Shown here piece by piece: positions 22,565 through 30,700 of a stretch of 33,802 nt of DNA (position 1 is its first letter; each line of letters starts with the position of its first letter). Location: NCBI GenBank assembly GCA_029863275.1, contig JAOTVS010000016.1, positions 1 to 33,802 on the forward strand, in the 5' to 3' direction. This stretch comes from Candidatus Nitrosopumilus sp. (GTDB taxonomy: Archaea; Thermoproteota; Nitrososphaeria; Nitrososphaerales; Nitrosopumilaceae). The position numbers and the translations under genes were made by a program. A model generated the notes under the pieces. It worked only from the letters and a program-made list of their open reading frames with translations, did not search any database and was not told the DNA's origin.

Positions 22565-23323
22565 ATGGAGTCAGGACTGAATCCAAAAAATGAAAGAATT
22601 CTCTTAATTGATTCCATTCAATATAGATTATTTTACGCCGAAATTAACCTGGATAAAATACCTACGTCGATTCCTTTGGATATCTTCACTAAAGATAAAA
22701 TTGCAACTGAGATTGCTATTGATGGATTTCTATTCTATGTAAATGGAGCTTTGGATTTGATTTTTACAGAAATAAATAAAAAATTAAATTTAAAATTGAC
22801 TTCTAATCAAGTTAAAAATACACAATATCTTATTGACACACTTGAGACTTTAGATACTGGTGAATCAAAAATCATATTAGATGAATTTCAAAAATATTTC
22901 CAAAAACCAATTCATGAAGAAAAGATAATATCTGATGAAGAATTTAATGAAGGTCTAAACCGATACGGATATGATGTCATTGGTTTTCATGCTGAATATG
23001 AAACTCGCGGTCAGGTAAAATATCAACACTTTTGGAATCGTGTAAGTAGTAGGCTGTGGGAGATTAGGAATCAGCAGAATTTGGAAACTTATGACTCTCT
23101 TTTAAAAAATGCAGGAAAAAAAGGGAAGGATAAACCTCGAAGCTATTTGAGAGTAAAAATTTCAAATGATGATCAACCAACAGTTTATTGGGATTCTGCT
23201 CATTACGAAAACCCAAAAAGATATTTTACAAATATTTTATCCCTTGTAAGACAATTCATTGATAGAATTCTTGAAATTTTAGAGCCAAGATATGCTGTAG
23301 ATTTTAATATTGGATCAAAGTAG
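22565..23323 (+). CDS. Unrecognised 252-aa soluble protein
   Basis: Not recognised. It is transcribed divergently from the PLD-like gene across a 125-base gap. Residues 45-78 form a helical stretch (IAIDGFLFYVNGALDLIFTE), and about 155-180 another (FWNRVSSRLWEIRNQQNLET). The layout recalls HEPN-type helical proteins, but there is no His after the R-N pair, so the RNase motif Rx4-6H is not present. The C-terminal part contains basic Lys/Gly residues and a long final helix. No signal or membrane segment is seen. The TATA-like gattttaatc is centred about 27 bases upstream, a leaderless arrangement. Confidence 0.7.
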   Translation: MESGLNPKNERILLIDSIQYRLFYAEINLDKIPTSIPLDIFTKDKIATEIAIDGFLFYVNGALDLIFTEINKKLNLKLTSNQVKNTQYLIDTLETLDTGESKIILDEFQKYFQKPIHEEKIISDEEFNEGLNRYGYDVIGFHAEYETRGQVKYQHFWNRVSSRLWEIRNQQNLETYDSLLKNAGKKGKDKPRSYLRVKISNDDQPTVYWDSAHYENPKRYFTNILSLVRQFIDRILEILEPRYAVDFNIGSK

Positions 23324-23464
23324 ATCGTCTGTTTTTTGGCTTATTAGATCGCACCCTTTATTTTTTTAATATTAAAAGGTGGAACTATTTTTTGATTTTA
23401 CCCTTGGTTTGTTCATCAGTTTCATAGTAAATGTTAAAAGAGAAAATAAATCAGAATTTATTAC

Positions 23465-23809
23465 ATGAAGATGCCTTTATTCTTGATTCCATTACTATTG
23501 GTAAGTGTGGGTATGGCTTATGCTGAGCCATTGGAAAATGTTCAAACATCTGTATTGGATTTTACAAATAACACGGCCACGGTTCAAATAACATGGGATG
23601 CAGATGAAGAAACGTCTTCTTACAAAATTGGTTGTGTTAGCTGTTTTCCAAATACAGTAAAATCTGTAACTGAGAATAGTGTGATTATTGGCAACGTTAC
23701 TAGCTTGCCAAATAGCTCAATAGCTATGCTTTATGGCCTAGCTTATGATTTAGAAAATAATCTTTTGACTGCTGTTCAAATTTTTGTTAATTTGGCACCA
23801 ATAATGTAA
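23465..23809 (+). CDS. Small secreted beta-rich protein
   Basis: A 114-residue protein with a signal peptide (MKMPLFLIPLLLVSVGMAYA, probable cleavage after AYA at residue 20). The mature part is beta-strand-rich, with a pattern like a fibronectin type III or Ig-like fold: NNTATVQITWDADEETSSYK, then a CVSC pair that could form a disulfide or bind metal, and NVTSLPNSSIAMLYGLAYD. Several NxT/NxS sequons are present. It is expected outside the membrane, at the S-layer or pseudoperiplasm. The SRPBCC gene follows after two bases, so they are co-transcribed, although that product is cytoplasmic. Confidence 0.75.
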   Translation: MKMPLFLIPLLLVSVGMAYAEPLENVQTSVLDFTNNTATVQITWDADEETSSYKIGCVSCFPNTVKSVTENSVIIGNVTSLPNSSIAMLYGLAYDLENNLLTAVQIFVNLAPIM

Positions 23810-23811
23810 AA

Positions 23812-24261
23812 ATGTCATCAAAGCAAATCAAGCAAGTAGTCGAGCTTGATTCGTCGCAAGAGGATGCATTTAAGGCAATTTCTAATCCATTAGAAATAAT
23901 CAAATGGTTTTCTGATGCAGCTATATTAGAACCCAAAGTGGGAGGCAAATTCAAAATCACATTTTTAAAAGATTCCAAAAAACCTAAAATGAAAATGAAT
24001 ATGGATTTTATTAACGAAGGAAAAATCTTGGAAATAATTCCAAATAAAAAACTTGTACATACTTGGAAATGGAATCAATTTTCTGACTTTCCTGAAACCA
24101 TAGTAACATGGGAATTAGAATCTGTATTTGACGGGAAAACTAGGTTAACCCTGACACATACGGGATTTACAGGTAAAGAAGAAGGACCTGCAAGCTTGGA
24201 AGAACACACCAAAGGGTGGACGTTCTTTCTCAATGAGCTGATTTCATATTGTAAAAATTAG
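23812..24261 (+). CDS. SRPBCC/AHSA1-domain protein
   Basis: 149 residues of the START/Bet v1-like fold, AHSA1 branch. Landmarks are FKAISNPLEIIKWFSDAA, VGGKFKITFL, EGKILEIIPNKKLVHTWKW, TIVTWELES and TRLTLTHTGFTG, with a final amphipathic helix (HTKGWTFFLNELISYC). Such proteins bind hydrophobic ligands or assist protein folding; the ligand cannot be predicted. It is two bases downstream of the secreted-protein gene. It probably ends the unit, since 122 bases of AT-rich sequence follow. Confidence 0.88.
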   Translation: MSSKQIKQVVELDSSQEDAFKAISNPLEIIKWFSDAAILEPKVGGKFKITFLKDSKKPKMKMNMDFINEGKILEIIPNKKLVHTWKWNQFSDFPETIVTWELESVFDGKTRLTLTHTGFTGKEEGPASLEEHTKGWTFFLNELISYCKN

Positions 24262-24383
24262 TCTATCCATATATTTTATCTGATATTCATTTGGTACATT
24301 GTAAATTAATGTATTTACTCTATATTTTATTGCAGTTTTCACAATTTAAAATCAATTAAAACATCACAACGCACTAGTTATTT

Positions 24384-25463
24384 ATGAAAGAAAAAATGAA
24401 AAATATGGAAAACAGCTCTGATTATTTTGAAATTTCACCATCAGAGTGGTTATCATTAAATCAATTTCTTAACGAAGTAAAGCAGATCAACTCTGAATGT
24501 GTTTCTGTTTATTATCCCTATGGTAAAGGAAAAGATACTATAGAATTACTTGAAAATACACGGAGAAACAAATCGTTTGAAAAAATTGAATTAAAAATTG
24601 AAAAAAAAATTGCAGAATTAAAAAAAAATCCTATCTCTGTAGGAAAGTATACAAAAACTCTGTGTATTTTTGGATGGATAGAAAATGGAAAAGTAAAAAT
24701 CAAAAATATAGGAACCTCTAAAAAATTACCTTACATATACCTGGCAAGCAAAAAACCATATATCAAACCATTTGGAGATGTTCTCAAAACCAACTATGAT
24801 GTTTTGTTAATTACTCTTGATCAAAAATCTGCAAGACTCCAAAAATTTCATGGAAGCCAGATAACTCAAGAGACTAAACTTCGAATTGATTTACAAGGAC
24901 GACATAAAAAAGGTGGTCAAAGTCAAGGAAGATTCCTAAGGGCAAGGCAAACCAAAATTCATGTGTTCTTTAAAAAAATTGCATCCAAAGTTAAAGAAAT
25001 GAATTCAAACTCTGAATTAATATTATTAGGAGGAGTTGGGCCTGCAAAAACTGAATTTTATAATGAACTTGATTCAGAATTGATAAAAAAATGTCGATTT
25101 GTTGAAAATTTATCTTTTTCAACGTCAATTGTTGATATTCACAAGAAACTGATTCGTCATTTATACGAGTATAGAAGACAATATGTCGCAGAGCTTGTTG
25201 AGAAATACGAAAAACTAGTCAAAGAAGGACTTACAGCAAAAAGAAATGATGCAATCTATGAGGCATTAAAAAATGGAGCTGTTGATACCTTAATTGTATC
25301 TGCAGATTACCACACAAGTTCTCAATTCAAAAAAATAATGAAAATGGTTGAGATGGCAAAAAACACTTCATCTAAAATAGAGTTTGCAGTTTCTCCAAAA
25401 ATAATCAAAAAACTCAACATCGATAATTCGGTATTAGCAATATTGCGATACCAGATAAAATAA
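24384..25463 (+). CDS. aRF1/eRF1-family GGQ protein with degenerate decoding motifs
   Basis: Paralogue of archaeal release factor 1, 359 residues instead of about 410-420. The peptidyl-tRNA hydrolysis loop is intact: RHKKGGQSQGRFLRAR with GGQ at 177-179. The stop-codon reading motifs of the N-domain are altered: the NIKS position reads RNKS (61-64), and the YxCxxxF position reads YLASKKP (119-125). The C-terminal domain lacks the minidomain and ends in AILRYQIK. This pattern suggests codon-independent hydrolysis, such as ribosome rescue, or relaxed recognition. It would be the main aRF1 only if no full-length copy exists elsewhere. A TATA-like aatttaaaatc lies about 38 bases upstream. Confidence 0.8.
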   Translation: MKEKMKNMENSSDYFEISPSEWLSLNQFLNEVKQINSECVSVYYPYGKGKDTIELLENTRRNKSFEKIELKIEKKIAELKKNPISVGKYTKTLCIFGWIENGKVKIKNIGTSKKLPYIYLASKKPYIKPFGDVLKTNYDVLLITLDQKSARLQKFHGSQITQETKLRIDLQGRHKKGGQSQGRFLRARQTKIHVFFKKIASKVKEMNSNSELILLGGVGPAKTEFYNELDSELIKKCRFVENLSFSTSIVDIHKKLIRHLYEYRRQYVAELVEKYEKLVKEGLTAKRNDAIYEALKNGAVDTLIVSADYHTSSQFKKIMKMVEMAKNTSSKIEFAVSPKIIKKLNIDNSVLAILRYQIK

Positions 25464-25498
25464 TTTTAAATTTGACTATTGATTATCAAAATTTATTC

Positions 25499-27061
25499 TT
25501 ATTCACTTGCTTCTCTTATCAAATCAGATAATTGTCTTCCTCTTCCTTGAGGCAATGCGGTTATACCTCCATTCAGACTCTCCGTTACAACTCCTTTACC
25601 TGCAAGAACATTGACTGCCATTAACGAAGTGTTTCCAGCCATACACACCAATAACGATTTGCCTTTAGTCCCTTGCAGATCCTTACTTAGCTCTTCTGGA
25701 ATTTGCTGTGTGGCCAATAACTGTTCTACAGTCCTTGCCTTTGGAACAGAAATTTTTGTTTTATCAACCCCCAGTGATTTTGCAATCAACTCAATCCCCT
25801 CTTCTAGTGGAGTATACTGAGTATGAATCCAAATTATTTTATCATAATCATCTACGTTTGAGGCGGCTTCTTCAAGGGAGACCCTAGTACGTTTTTGTTT
25901 CTTTGACATTGACTCTAGATTCTTTTTGTATTTTTGTATCCCGTCAGCCACAATTACGACAAACCTTCCACCTCCACCAAAGTTTGCCATTTGTATTGCA
26001 GCATAAAGCGCAAGAGCACTACTTTCACCAATATCATAACCCTTATCCACAAAAAACTTTAGCAGTGGTTTTACCTGCTCAAAATCTACTTCATGTTGCC
26101 CTGCATATGTTTCAGGCCGGTATAATTTCAAGCCAGTTGCCTTGTCTTTGGTTCTAATCCCTGCAACATCCTGTCCAGCTGATGGAAAAACAATATGAAC
26201 CGATTTTTTTGAATATTTTTCCGATACATATGTGCTCAAACCTCCAGATGTACCACCAGTACCAAAGGTACAAACAAGTTTAAAGTTTGAAAGTGAATCT
26301 CCCCTCTCCTGCAACTGCTGGTCAATTTCTACTGCAGTAACAGTCCTATGAACATCAATGTTTAATTCATTATCATACTGCTCAGGACAAAAACATCCAT
26401 AAATCTTGGCAAGAAATTTGGCCAAATTAATGATATCTTGACTTGCTAAAAGAGATTGTATCTCAGCACTTGAATTATCGAAAATCTTCGGATCAAATCC
26501 AAGTTCGAATAATTGCGAGCGAATGTTAGCTGCGGTTGCTTTTGCTGCCAAAAGATTTGGACTATCTTTCATTCCTGGGGCAGGACAGATATCCATATCT
26601 AAATCTATGATACGTATGTTTTCATTTCTCAACTCCTCGAAAACTCCTTCCTGGAGCCTTCTAGAAACAAGAGCTACTACATTTAATCCAAGTTTTGATA
26701 ACTTACCAAGAGCAATCCCAAAGTTGCCAGATGTGGCCTCAATGATTGTCTCCCCACTCTTTAATTTCCCCGAAGTAATTGCGTCATTAATAATGTGAAC
26801 TGCGGGTCTCACTTTAATCGATCCTGTGGGCAAGTTTGAATCAAATTTTCCAAAAACTTTTAGATCTGCATCATCTAAATTAAGATTGTAAACATTTTTG
26901 GCACATACTTTCAAATCTGCAGTAAGATCAATGAGAGGTGTGGCGTTTACGACCTTTGTTTTTCCCTGATCATCTTCTAGATGAGGGACTTTATTCCATA
27001 TCTCTTGTTGAAACTTTTCAAGTAGATTACTGTCAACAACATTTTCTTTGGTTAATTCCAT
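25499..27061 (-). CDS. Cysteine synthase-like PLP enzyme fused to a rhodanese domain
   Basis: 520 residues. Residues about 40-385 are a fold-type II PLP enzyme of the CysK/CBS family: LPTGSIKVRPA (PLP lysine K83), EATSGNFGIALG (108-119) and TFGTGGTSGGLSTYV, with an insertion around 155-235 containing ICPAPGMKDSPNLLAAKA. Residues about 400-515 are a rhodanese domain with loop C473-MAGNTSL and SLNGGITALPQGRGRQ. Joining a sulfur carrier domain to a cysteine-forming enzyme suggests that sulfur is handed on internally as persulfide. The exact sulfur and amino-acid substrates are unknown. The ATG is preceded by GAGGAG at eight bases, a clear Shine-Dalgarno, in contrast to the many leaderless genes here. 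Confidence 0.88.
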   Translation of the reverse strand: MELTKENVVDSNLLEKFQQEIWNKVPHLEDDQGKTKVVNATPLIDLTADLKVCAKNVYNLNLDDADLKVFGKFDSNLPTGSIKVRPAVHIINDAITSGKLKSGETIIEATSGNFGIALGKLSKLGLNVVALVSRRLQEGVFEELRNENIRIIDLDMDICPAPGMKDSPNLLAAKATAANIRSQLFELGFDPKIFDNSSAEIQSLLASQDIINLAKFLAKIYGCFCPEQYDNELNIDVHRTVTAVEIDQQLQERGDSLSNFKLVCTFGTGGTSGGLSTYVSEKYSKKSVHIVFPSAGQDVAGIRTKDKATGLKLYRPETYAGQHEVDFEQVKPLLKFFVDKGYDIGESSALALYAAIQMANFGGGGRFVVIVADGIQKYKKNLESMSKKQKRTRVSLEEAASNVDDYDKIIWIHTQYTPLEEGIELIAKSLGVDKTKISVPKARTVEQLLATQQIPEELSKDLQGTKGKSLLVCMAGNTSLMAVNVLAGKGVVTESLNGGITALPQGRGRQLSDLIREASE

Positions 27062-27069
27062 AATCTTCT

Positions 27070-27075
27070 CTCCTC
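27070..27075 (-). promoter_or_regulatory. Shine-Dalgarno GAGGAG of the cysteine synthase fusion
   Basis: Eight bases before the ATG at 27061; one of the few strong ribosome-binding sites in the window at the head of a gene, showing this mRNA has a leader. Confidence 0.7.
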
Positions 27076-27097
27076 TTTACAACCCGATTACAATCTC

Positions 27098-27105
27098 ATA
27101 TAAAA
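27098..27105. promoter_or_regulatory. TATA-like box, readable in both directions
   Basis: ATATAAAA on plus, TTTTATAT on minus. On minus it predicts initiation near 27077 and a leader of about 16 nt that includes the GAGGAG. On plus it could start a transcript near 27127, just before the hairpin at 27157-27208. Confidence 0.45.
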
Positions 27106-27156
27106 TATCTGGTAATCTCCACTCAGCCTACTTTTTTTACCCTTTCTATCTTGTAA

Positions 27157-27208
27157 AAAATAGATGGTGTGAGGTCAATATGGGAAGAACCTCCAACCTA
27201 TCTATTTT
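27157..27208 (+). ncRNA. Candidate structured RNA or terminator-like hairpin 1
   Basis: A long inverted repeat: AAAATAGAT pairs with ATCTATTTT (9 bp), then after a one-base bulge GGT pairs with ACC, then after a 2x2 mismatch GAGGT pairs with ACCTC, around a 13-nt loop. T-rich sequence follows on both strands (ATTTTTT to the right on plus; TTTTTTACAAG on minus). It lies between two outward-facing promoters, where neither neighbouring gene needs a terminator. It could be a small RNA, a regulatory element, or a remnant of a small mobile element. Confidence 0.4.
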
Positions 27209-27303
27209 ATTTTTTAATTGTATTTGTGAATAAAAGGAGATAGTAGAAATCGTTCATTCAAATGATTAGAATATGCTAAATACTAAATTTCTAAACTGAA
27301 ATC

Positions 27304-27353
27304 AATTGGAACTCTCACCAGGTAACAATAGTTGTTGGTCTTAAGTTCCAATT
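27304..27353. repeat. Nested inverted repeat, hairpin 2
   Basis: AATTGGAACT (27304-27313) pairs perfectly with AGTTCCAATT (27344-27353). Inside, ACC...GGT and AACAA-TAG-TTGTT extend the structure into a long stem-loop. It sits just upstream of the AT-rich promoter of the 27390 gene. No similar copy was found elsewhere in the window. Confidence 0.5.
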
Positions 27354-27389
27354 AAAAAAATTTAAATCATATATTTAAAGGACTACGAT

Positions 27390-27719
27390 ATGAAAATTTT
27401 GTATACTGATAGATATTTTCAAATTTATGAGGATAAAATAAATTTCAAGTCGTGGGTTTTGCCTTGGGGTAAAAAAGAAGTAAAAATAGGGCACATTAAA
27501 AAAATATCTGAGAAAAGGATGGGAATTTTTTCTGGAAAAAACAGAGTTTCCGGTACCGGAAACTTTCGAGATTGGTTCCATTTTGATATGGAAAGATCTA
27601 AAAAAGATAAAGCTATTGTTTTGGAAACTGATTTTAGAATATATAAAAAACTATGGTTAACCCCAGAAAGATACACCGAGGCATTGAATGTTTTGAATAA
27701 AATTATCTTAAAAAAATAA
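27390..27719 (+). CDS. Unknown 109-aa protein, possibly PH-like fold
   Basis: Not firmly recognised. The small soluble, basic protein alternates predicted strands (YFQIYEDKINFKSWVLPWG, EVKIGHIKKISEKRMGIFSG, AIVLETDFRIYKKLWL) and ends in one amphipathic helix (PERYTEALNVLNKIILKK). Seven strands and a C-terminal helix is the pattern of bacterial/archaeal PH-like domains, but no sequence motif proves it. There is no signal peptide. A tttaaat box is centred about 27 bases before the ATG. A perfect 20-bp palindrome lies inside the gene. Confidence 0.65.
   Translation: MKILYTDRYFQIYEDKINFKSWVLPWGKKEVKIGHIKKISEKRMGIFSGKNRVSGTGNFRDWFHFDMERSKKDKAIVLETDFRIYKKLWLTPERYTEALNVLNKIILKK
27545..27564. repeat. 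Perfect 20-bp palindrome within a coding region
   Basis: AGTTTCCGGTACCGGAAACT is its own reverse complement across all 20 bases and contains the core CCGGTACCGG. It encodes part of the V-S-G-T-G-N stretch of the 109-aa protein. It is a protein-binding-site-like element or chance. Confidence 0.6.
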
Positions 27720-27955
27720 AAAAAAGTTAAAGAACTGAGATTGATTTTTTCTTGGAAACCGTGGTTAGGCTTGATTTTGAAAAATACTGTTTAGAACTAA
27801 AGATAAGTTTAGCTTTTACTTTTCCTAAAATCATGTTTTCAGATAAAGGTAAGGCGCTATATTTGCAAGTAAATTATTCTTAAAAATGAATCGTTTGTAG
27901 CCTTCACAACGCCTAATCCATTAAACGTAAATAATTACTTTCTGCAAATCAAAAC
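27720..27955. other. Non-coding stretch before the ATP-grasp gene
   Basis: 236 bases with no supportable gene. A small AACC-GT-GGTT dyad occurs near 27758-27767. The AT-rich segment attaaacgtaaataatt (about 27920-27936) is the likely promoter of the following gene, 25-30 bases before its ATG. Confidence 0.4.
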
Positions 27956-29023
27956 ATGGTCAAATACGCAAATGTACTAGTTACAGGTGCTGGCAGTATA
28001 TTGGGACAAGGGATAATAAAATGTCTGAATCTCAATAACGAGAAAAAAAATAAAAAAGTTACGTACAAAACTATTGGTGTTGATATGAGTATAGAGGCCA
28101 TTGGTCTTTATCGTAGTGATTTGGGTCTAGTTGTTCCCGCAGCTTCTTCTATTGATTACATTGATTCGATAATTAAAATTTGCAAAGAAAACAAAATTGA
28201 GGCCATTTTTGTTGGGACTGACCAAGAATTACTTCCACTTGCCAATGCAAAAAAGCTGATAGAGACTGAGTCAGACGCATTAGTGATTAGTAATCCGCCT
28301 GAAGTCATTTCGACATGTAGGGATAAGTGGACCACATTTGAATTTCTAAAAAAAAATAATCTGAATTGTGCTGAATCTTCTTTGGTCGAAAATAAAGAAA
28401 ATTTCATTAAAGAATTTAATTTTCCTATAGTGGTAAAACCTAGAGAGGGATATGGGTCATTGCATTTCTATATAGTTAGGGATGAAGATGAACTAAATAA
28501 GGCAATATCTGAAATTGAAAAAGTAGGTTGGAGACCGATTTTACAGGAATATCTTGATGCTATAGATTCAGAATTTACTACAGGCGTCACAATGGATAAA
28601 GGGGCAAAGAAAATAATGTCTTCGATCTCACTGAAGAGAATTTTAAAAAATGGACAAACCAACAAAGCATTTGTAGATGATTATGATATTGTTAGAGAAT
28701 CAGCAAAAGAGGCTGCAATAAAATTAGGTTGTATTGGTGCAACTAATATTCAGGCAATACAAGTAAATGATCAGGTAAAAATATTTGAAATTAATCCACG
28801 ATTTTCTGCATCAGTTCCTATTCGTGCAGTCGCAGGAGTAAATGAACCTGATATTATTTTTAGAAATAATGTATTGGGTGAAGAAATAATTGTTAATGAC
28901 TATAAAAAACTGGTCTGCATGAGGTACTTGAATGAAATGTATGTTCCGCTTTCTAATTTTAAATTATCAAAAGATAACAACAAGGTGGAAAATTCTAGCT
29001 CCTTTACAGAATCTTATTTTTAA
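27956..29023 (+). CDS. ATP-grasp ligase, carbamoyl-phosphate-synthase-like
   Basis: 355 residues. A Rossmann-like pre-ATP-grasp domain (VLVTGAGSILGQGIIKCL, then VDMSIEAIGLYRSDLG) is followed by the ATP-grasp domain: CRDKWTTFEFLKKNNL, FPIVVKPREGYGS, ILQEYLDAIDSEFT and the metal-binding end IFEINPRFSASVPIRAVAG (E and N). This subtype ligates a carboxylate to an amine or similar and is often found in polysaccharide or small-peptide biosynthesis loci. The substrate is unknown. The neighbours WbqC and PHP support a role in surface-sugar modification. Confidence 0.85.
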   Translation: MVKYANVLVTGAGSILGQGIIKCLNLNNEKKNKKVTYKTIGVDMSIEAIGLYRSDLGLVVPAASSIDYIDSIIKICKENKIEAIFVGTDQELLPLANAKKLIETESDALVISNPPEVISTCRDKWTTFEFLKKNNLNCAESSLVENKENFIKEFNFPIVVKPREGYGSLHFYIVRDEDELNKAISEIEKVGWRPILQEYLDAIDSEFTTGVTMDKGAKKIMSSISLKRILKNGQTNKAFVDDYDIVRESAKEAAIKLGCIGATNIQAIQVNDQVKIFEINPRFSASVPIRAVAGVNEPDIIFRNNVLGEEIIVNDYKKLVCMRYLNEMYVPLSNFKLSKDNNKVENSSSFTESYF

Positions 29024-29083
29024 TTATTATTTCTCATGTATCTGAGATGATTTTCTCTATTCATTTACATTATTGTGAATTTT

Positions 29084-29791
29084 TTAAATTTCTTCAAAAC
29101 TTTTTTCAGAATTATTGTCTTTGATTAATTGTAAACTTTTTGGACCAACATTGAATAACATATCTAAGATAGAAAGATCAGGTAAAAATATTTTTGAAAA
29201 TCTCTGGGGATAACTTGTTGGAGAATATGTCTGGTAAACTAATTTTATTTGATTGTCTTGAAATAACTTTTCATCCACATAATTTTTGCCTCCTACTCCG
29301 GAAATATAAGTATCTGCACCAACAGACTTACAGACATTTACCAACCTTTGAGTGGATTCTCCCTTTACATCCAGCTCTGATTCTCTAATGATCTCGGTTT
29401 TGATATTGAGCCATTCCATTGTTTTTTTTAGGGTTTCAAAGTTTAAATCAAAAAGTAAGTTCCATTCTTTTTTATACAAATCATCAAAGTAGTCCTTATA
29501 ATCACCAAAAAATGGGGTTTTTCCGTATGAGCTATGAATTTTTTTCAAATGATCATTTTTCCAAGATGTTTGATTATTAATTTCTACTACCATATTTGGT
29601 GAGAATTTTTGAGTTTTGTTTATTGGAATTGTGAGCCAAATCCAACCATTAGTAGATTCAATTCTGGTTCGATTTGTAAATCGTTTATCATATTGTACAT
29701 CATCCATTATTACAAAACAATCCGCTAATGACAATTTGTGGAAAAATCCGGGATAAGGAAAAAACTGAGGTTGATGAATTACTACTTTCAA
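29084..29791 (-). CDS. WbqC-family protein
   Basis: 235 residues with the family hallmark VVIHQPQFFPYPGFFHKL at the N-terminus, ADCFVIMDDVQYDKR, NRTRI, WLTIPI, and a conserved ISGVGGKNYVDEKLF region, ending near SILDMLFNVGP. WbqC-like proteins are found in O-antigen and surface-polysaccharide clusters, and their biochemical reaction is poorly defined. TTAATTAACAAT on the minus strand is centred about 25 bases before the ATG, so the mRNA is probably leaderless. It converges on the ATP-grasp gene with 60 bases between stops. Confidence 0.9.
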   Translation of the reverse strand: MKVVIHQPQFFPYPGFFHKLSLADCFVIMDDVQYDKRFTNRTRIESTNGWIWLTIPINKTQKFSPNMVVEINNQTSWKNDHLKKIHSSYGKTPFFGDYKDYFDDLYKKEWNLLFDLNFETLKKTMEWLNIKTEIIRESELDVKGESTQRLVNVCKSVGADTYISGVGGKNYVDEKLFQDNQIKLVYQTYSPTSYPQRFSKIFLPDLSILDMLFNVGPKSLQLIKDNNSEKSFEEI

Positions 29792-29884
29792 GGATACGTT
29801 TGAATATTATTGTTAATTAAAAGGTTTAACGCTTATTTGTAAATTCTAATTTGACACTTAAAAAAAGTTAATTAGCATACAAAT

Positions 29885-30532
29885 ATGGAAACTTCGATGA
29901 CTAGTCTTCCAATGTTAAATACCAGAGAGGATTATCATGTTCATGCAAATTTTAATGATCATTCGCCATCGAATCTATCTATTGAAAATATTGTAAAGCG
30001 CGCAGAGAAATTGAAATTAAATAAAATTGCAATAACAGAACACGTAAGAAAAAGCTCAGATTGGATTGAAGATTATTTAAATCAAATAGAAACATATGGT
30101 AACAAAAAAATTATTACAGGATTTGAAGCCAGAATTTTGCCTGACGGTACTCCTAATTGTTTAATGAAATATCAAAAAAAATACTTCATCATTGCCAGTT
30201 TTCACAATCTATTTCACGATAAAAAAAAATGGATGCAAGCCCTTGAGAAAATTATCTGTAATTCCAATGTTGATGTAATCGGGCATTTAGGTCCTTGGCA
30301 CGATGAAGATATTAAAATAACTGACGAGGAACTAAATTATCTCTCAAATCTAATGGCTGATCAGGAAAAAATTATAGAAATTAATGCAAAATATAGATGG
30401 CCAAAAAAAAATTGGATAAAGATTTTCAAAAAAAATGGAGTAAAATTTCATCTTGGAAGTGATGCTCATAAACTAAAGGATATTGGACAATTTGATAGAA
30501 TTTCAGATCTTATCAACCTGGTAAATAAATAG
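29885..30532 (+). CDS. PHP-domain metal-dependent phosphoesterase
   Basis: 215 residues of the polymerase-and-histidinol-phosphatase superfamily. Metal ligands are seen in order: DYHVHANFNDHS, ITEHVRK, TGFEARIL, ASFHNLFHD, DVIGHLGPWH and LGSDAHKL. A TIM-like barrel with a trinuclear site is expected. Possible substrates include histidinol phosphate, other phosphomonoesters or a nucleotide. The length is below the HisK type (about 260), so a general phosphoesterase is the safer call. The second ATG (residue 5) and a third (residue 10) are alternative starts. Confidence 0.87.
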   Translation: METSMTSLPMLNTREDYHVHANFNDHSPSNLSIENIVKRAEKLKLNKIAITEHVRKSSDWIEDYLNQIETYGNKKIITGFEARILPDGTPNCLMKYQKKYFIIASFHNLFHDKKKWMQALEKIICNSNVDVIGHLGPWHDEDIKITDEELNYLSNLMADQEKIIEINAKYRWPKKNWIKIFKKNGVKFHLGSDAHKLKDIGQFDRISDLINLVNK

Positions 30533-30700
30533 TAAAACTAATCATCACAGATTGAATATATTCATGATGACATATGATTAGAATTATTGTAAAGAAATTA
30601 CTTGCTAATTTTTAATGAATAAATCAACAGGATGGAAATATGGTGGATTGAATGGAAATTAGTATAACGTTCATTAGACTCAGCCTTGGTAAAACCCCAT

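Noticed and set aside
23350-23380. Imperfect CACC...GGTG stem as terminator
   Set aside because: The stem is short, interrupted and AT-rich, and archaeal termination does not need it; not strong enough to list.
27048-27233. 61-codon plus-strand ORF across the cysteine synthase start
   Set aside because: It overlaps the start, leader and promoter of the real gene and the hairpin; its composition is not protein-like.
30615-30662. 15-codon ORF (MNKSTGWKYGGLNGN) before malic enzyme
   Set aside because: Too short to support, without ligand or membrane motif and with no clear promoter spacing.
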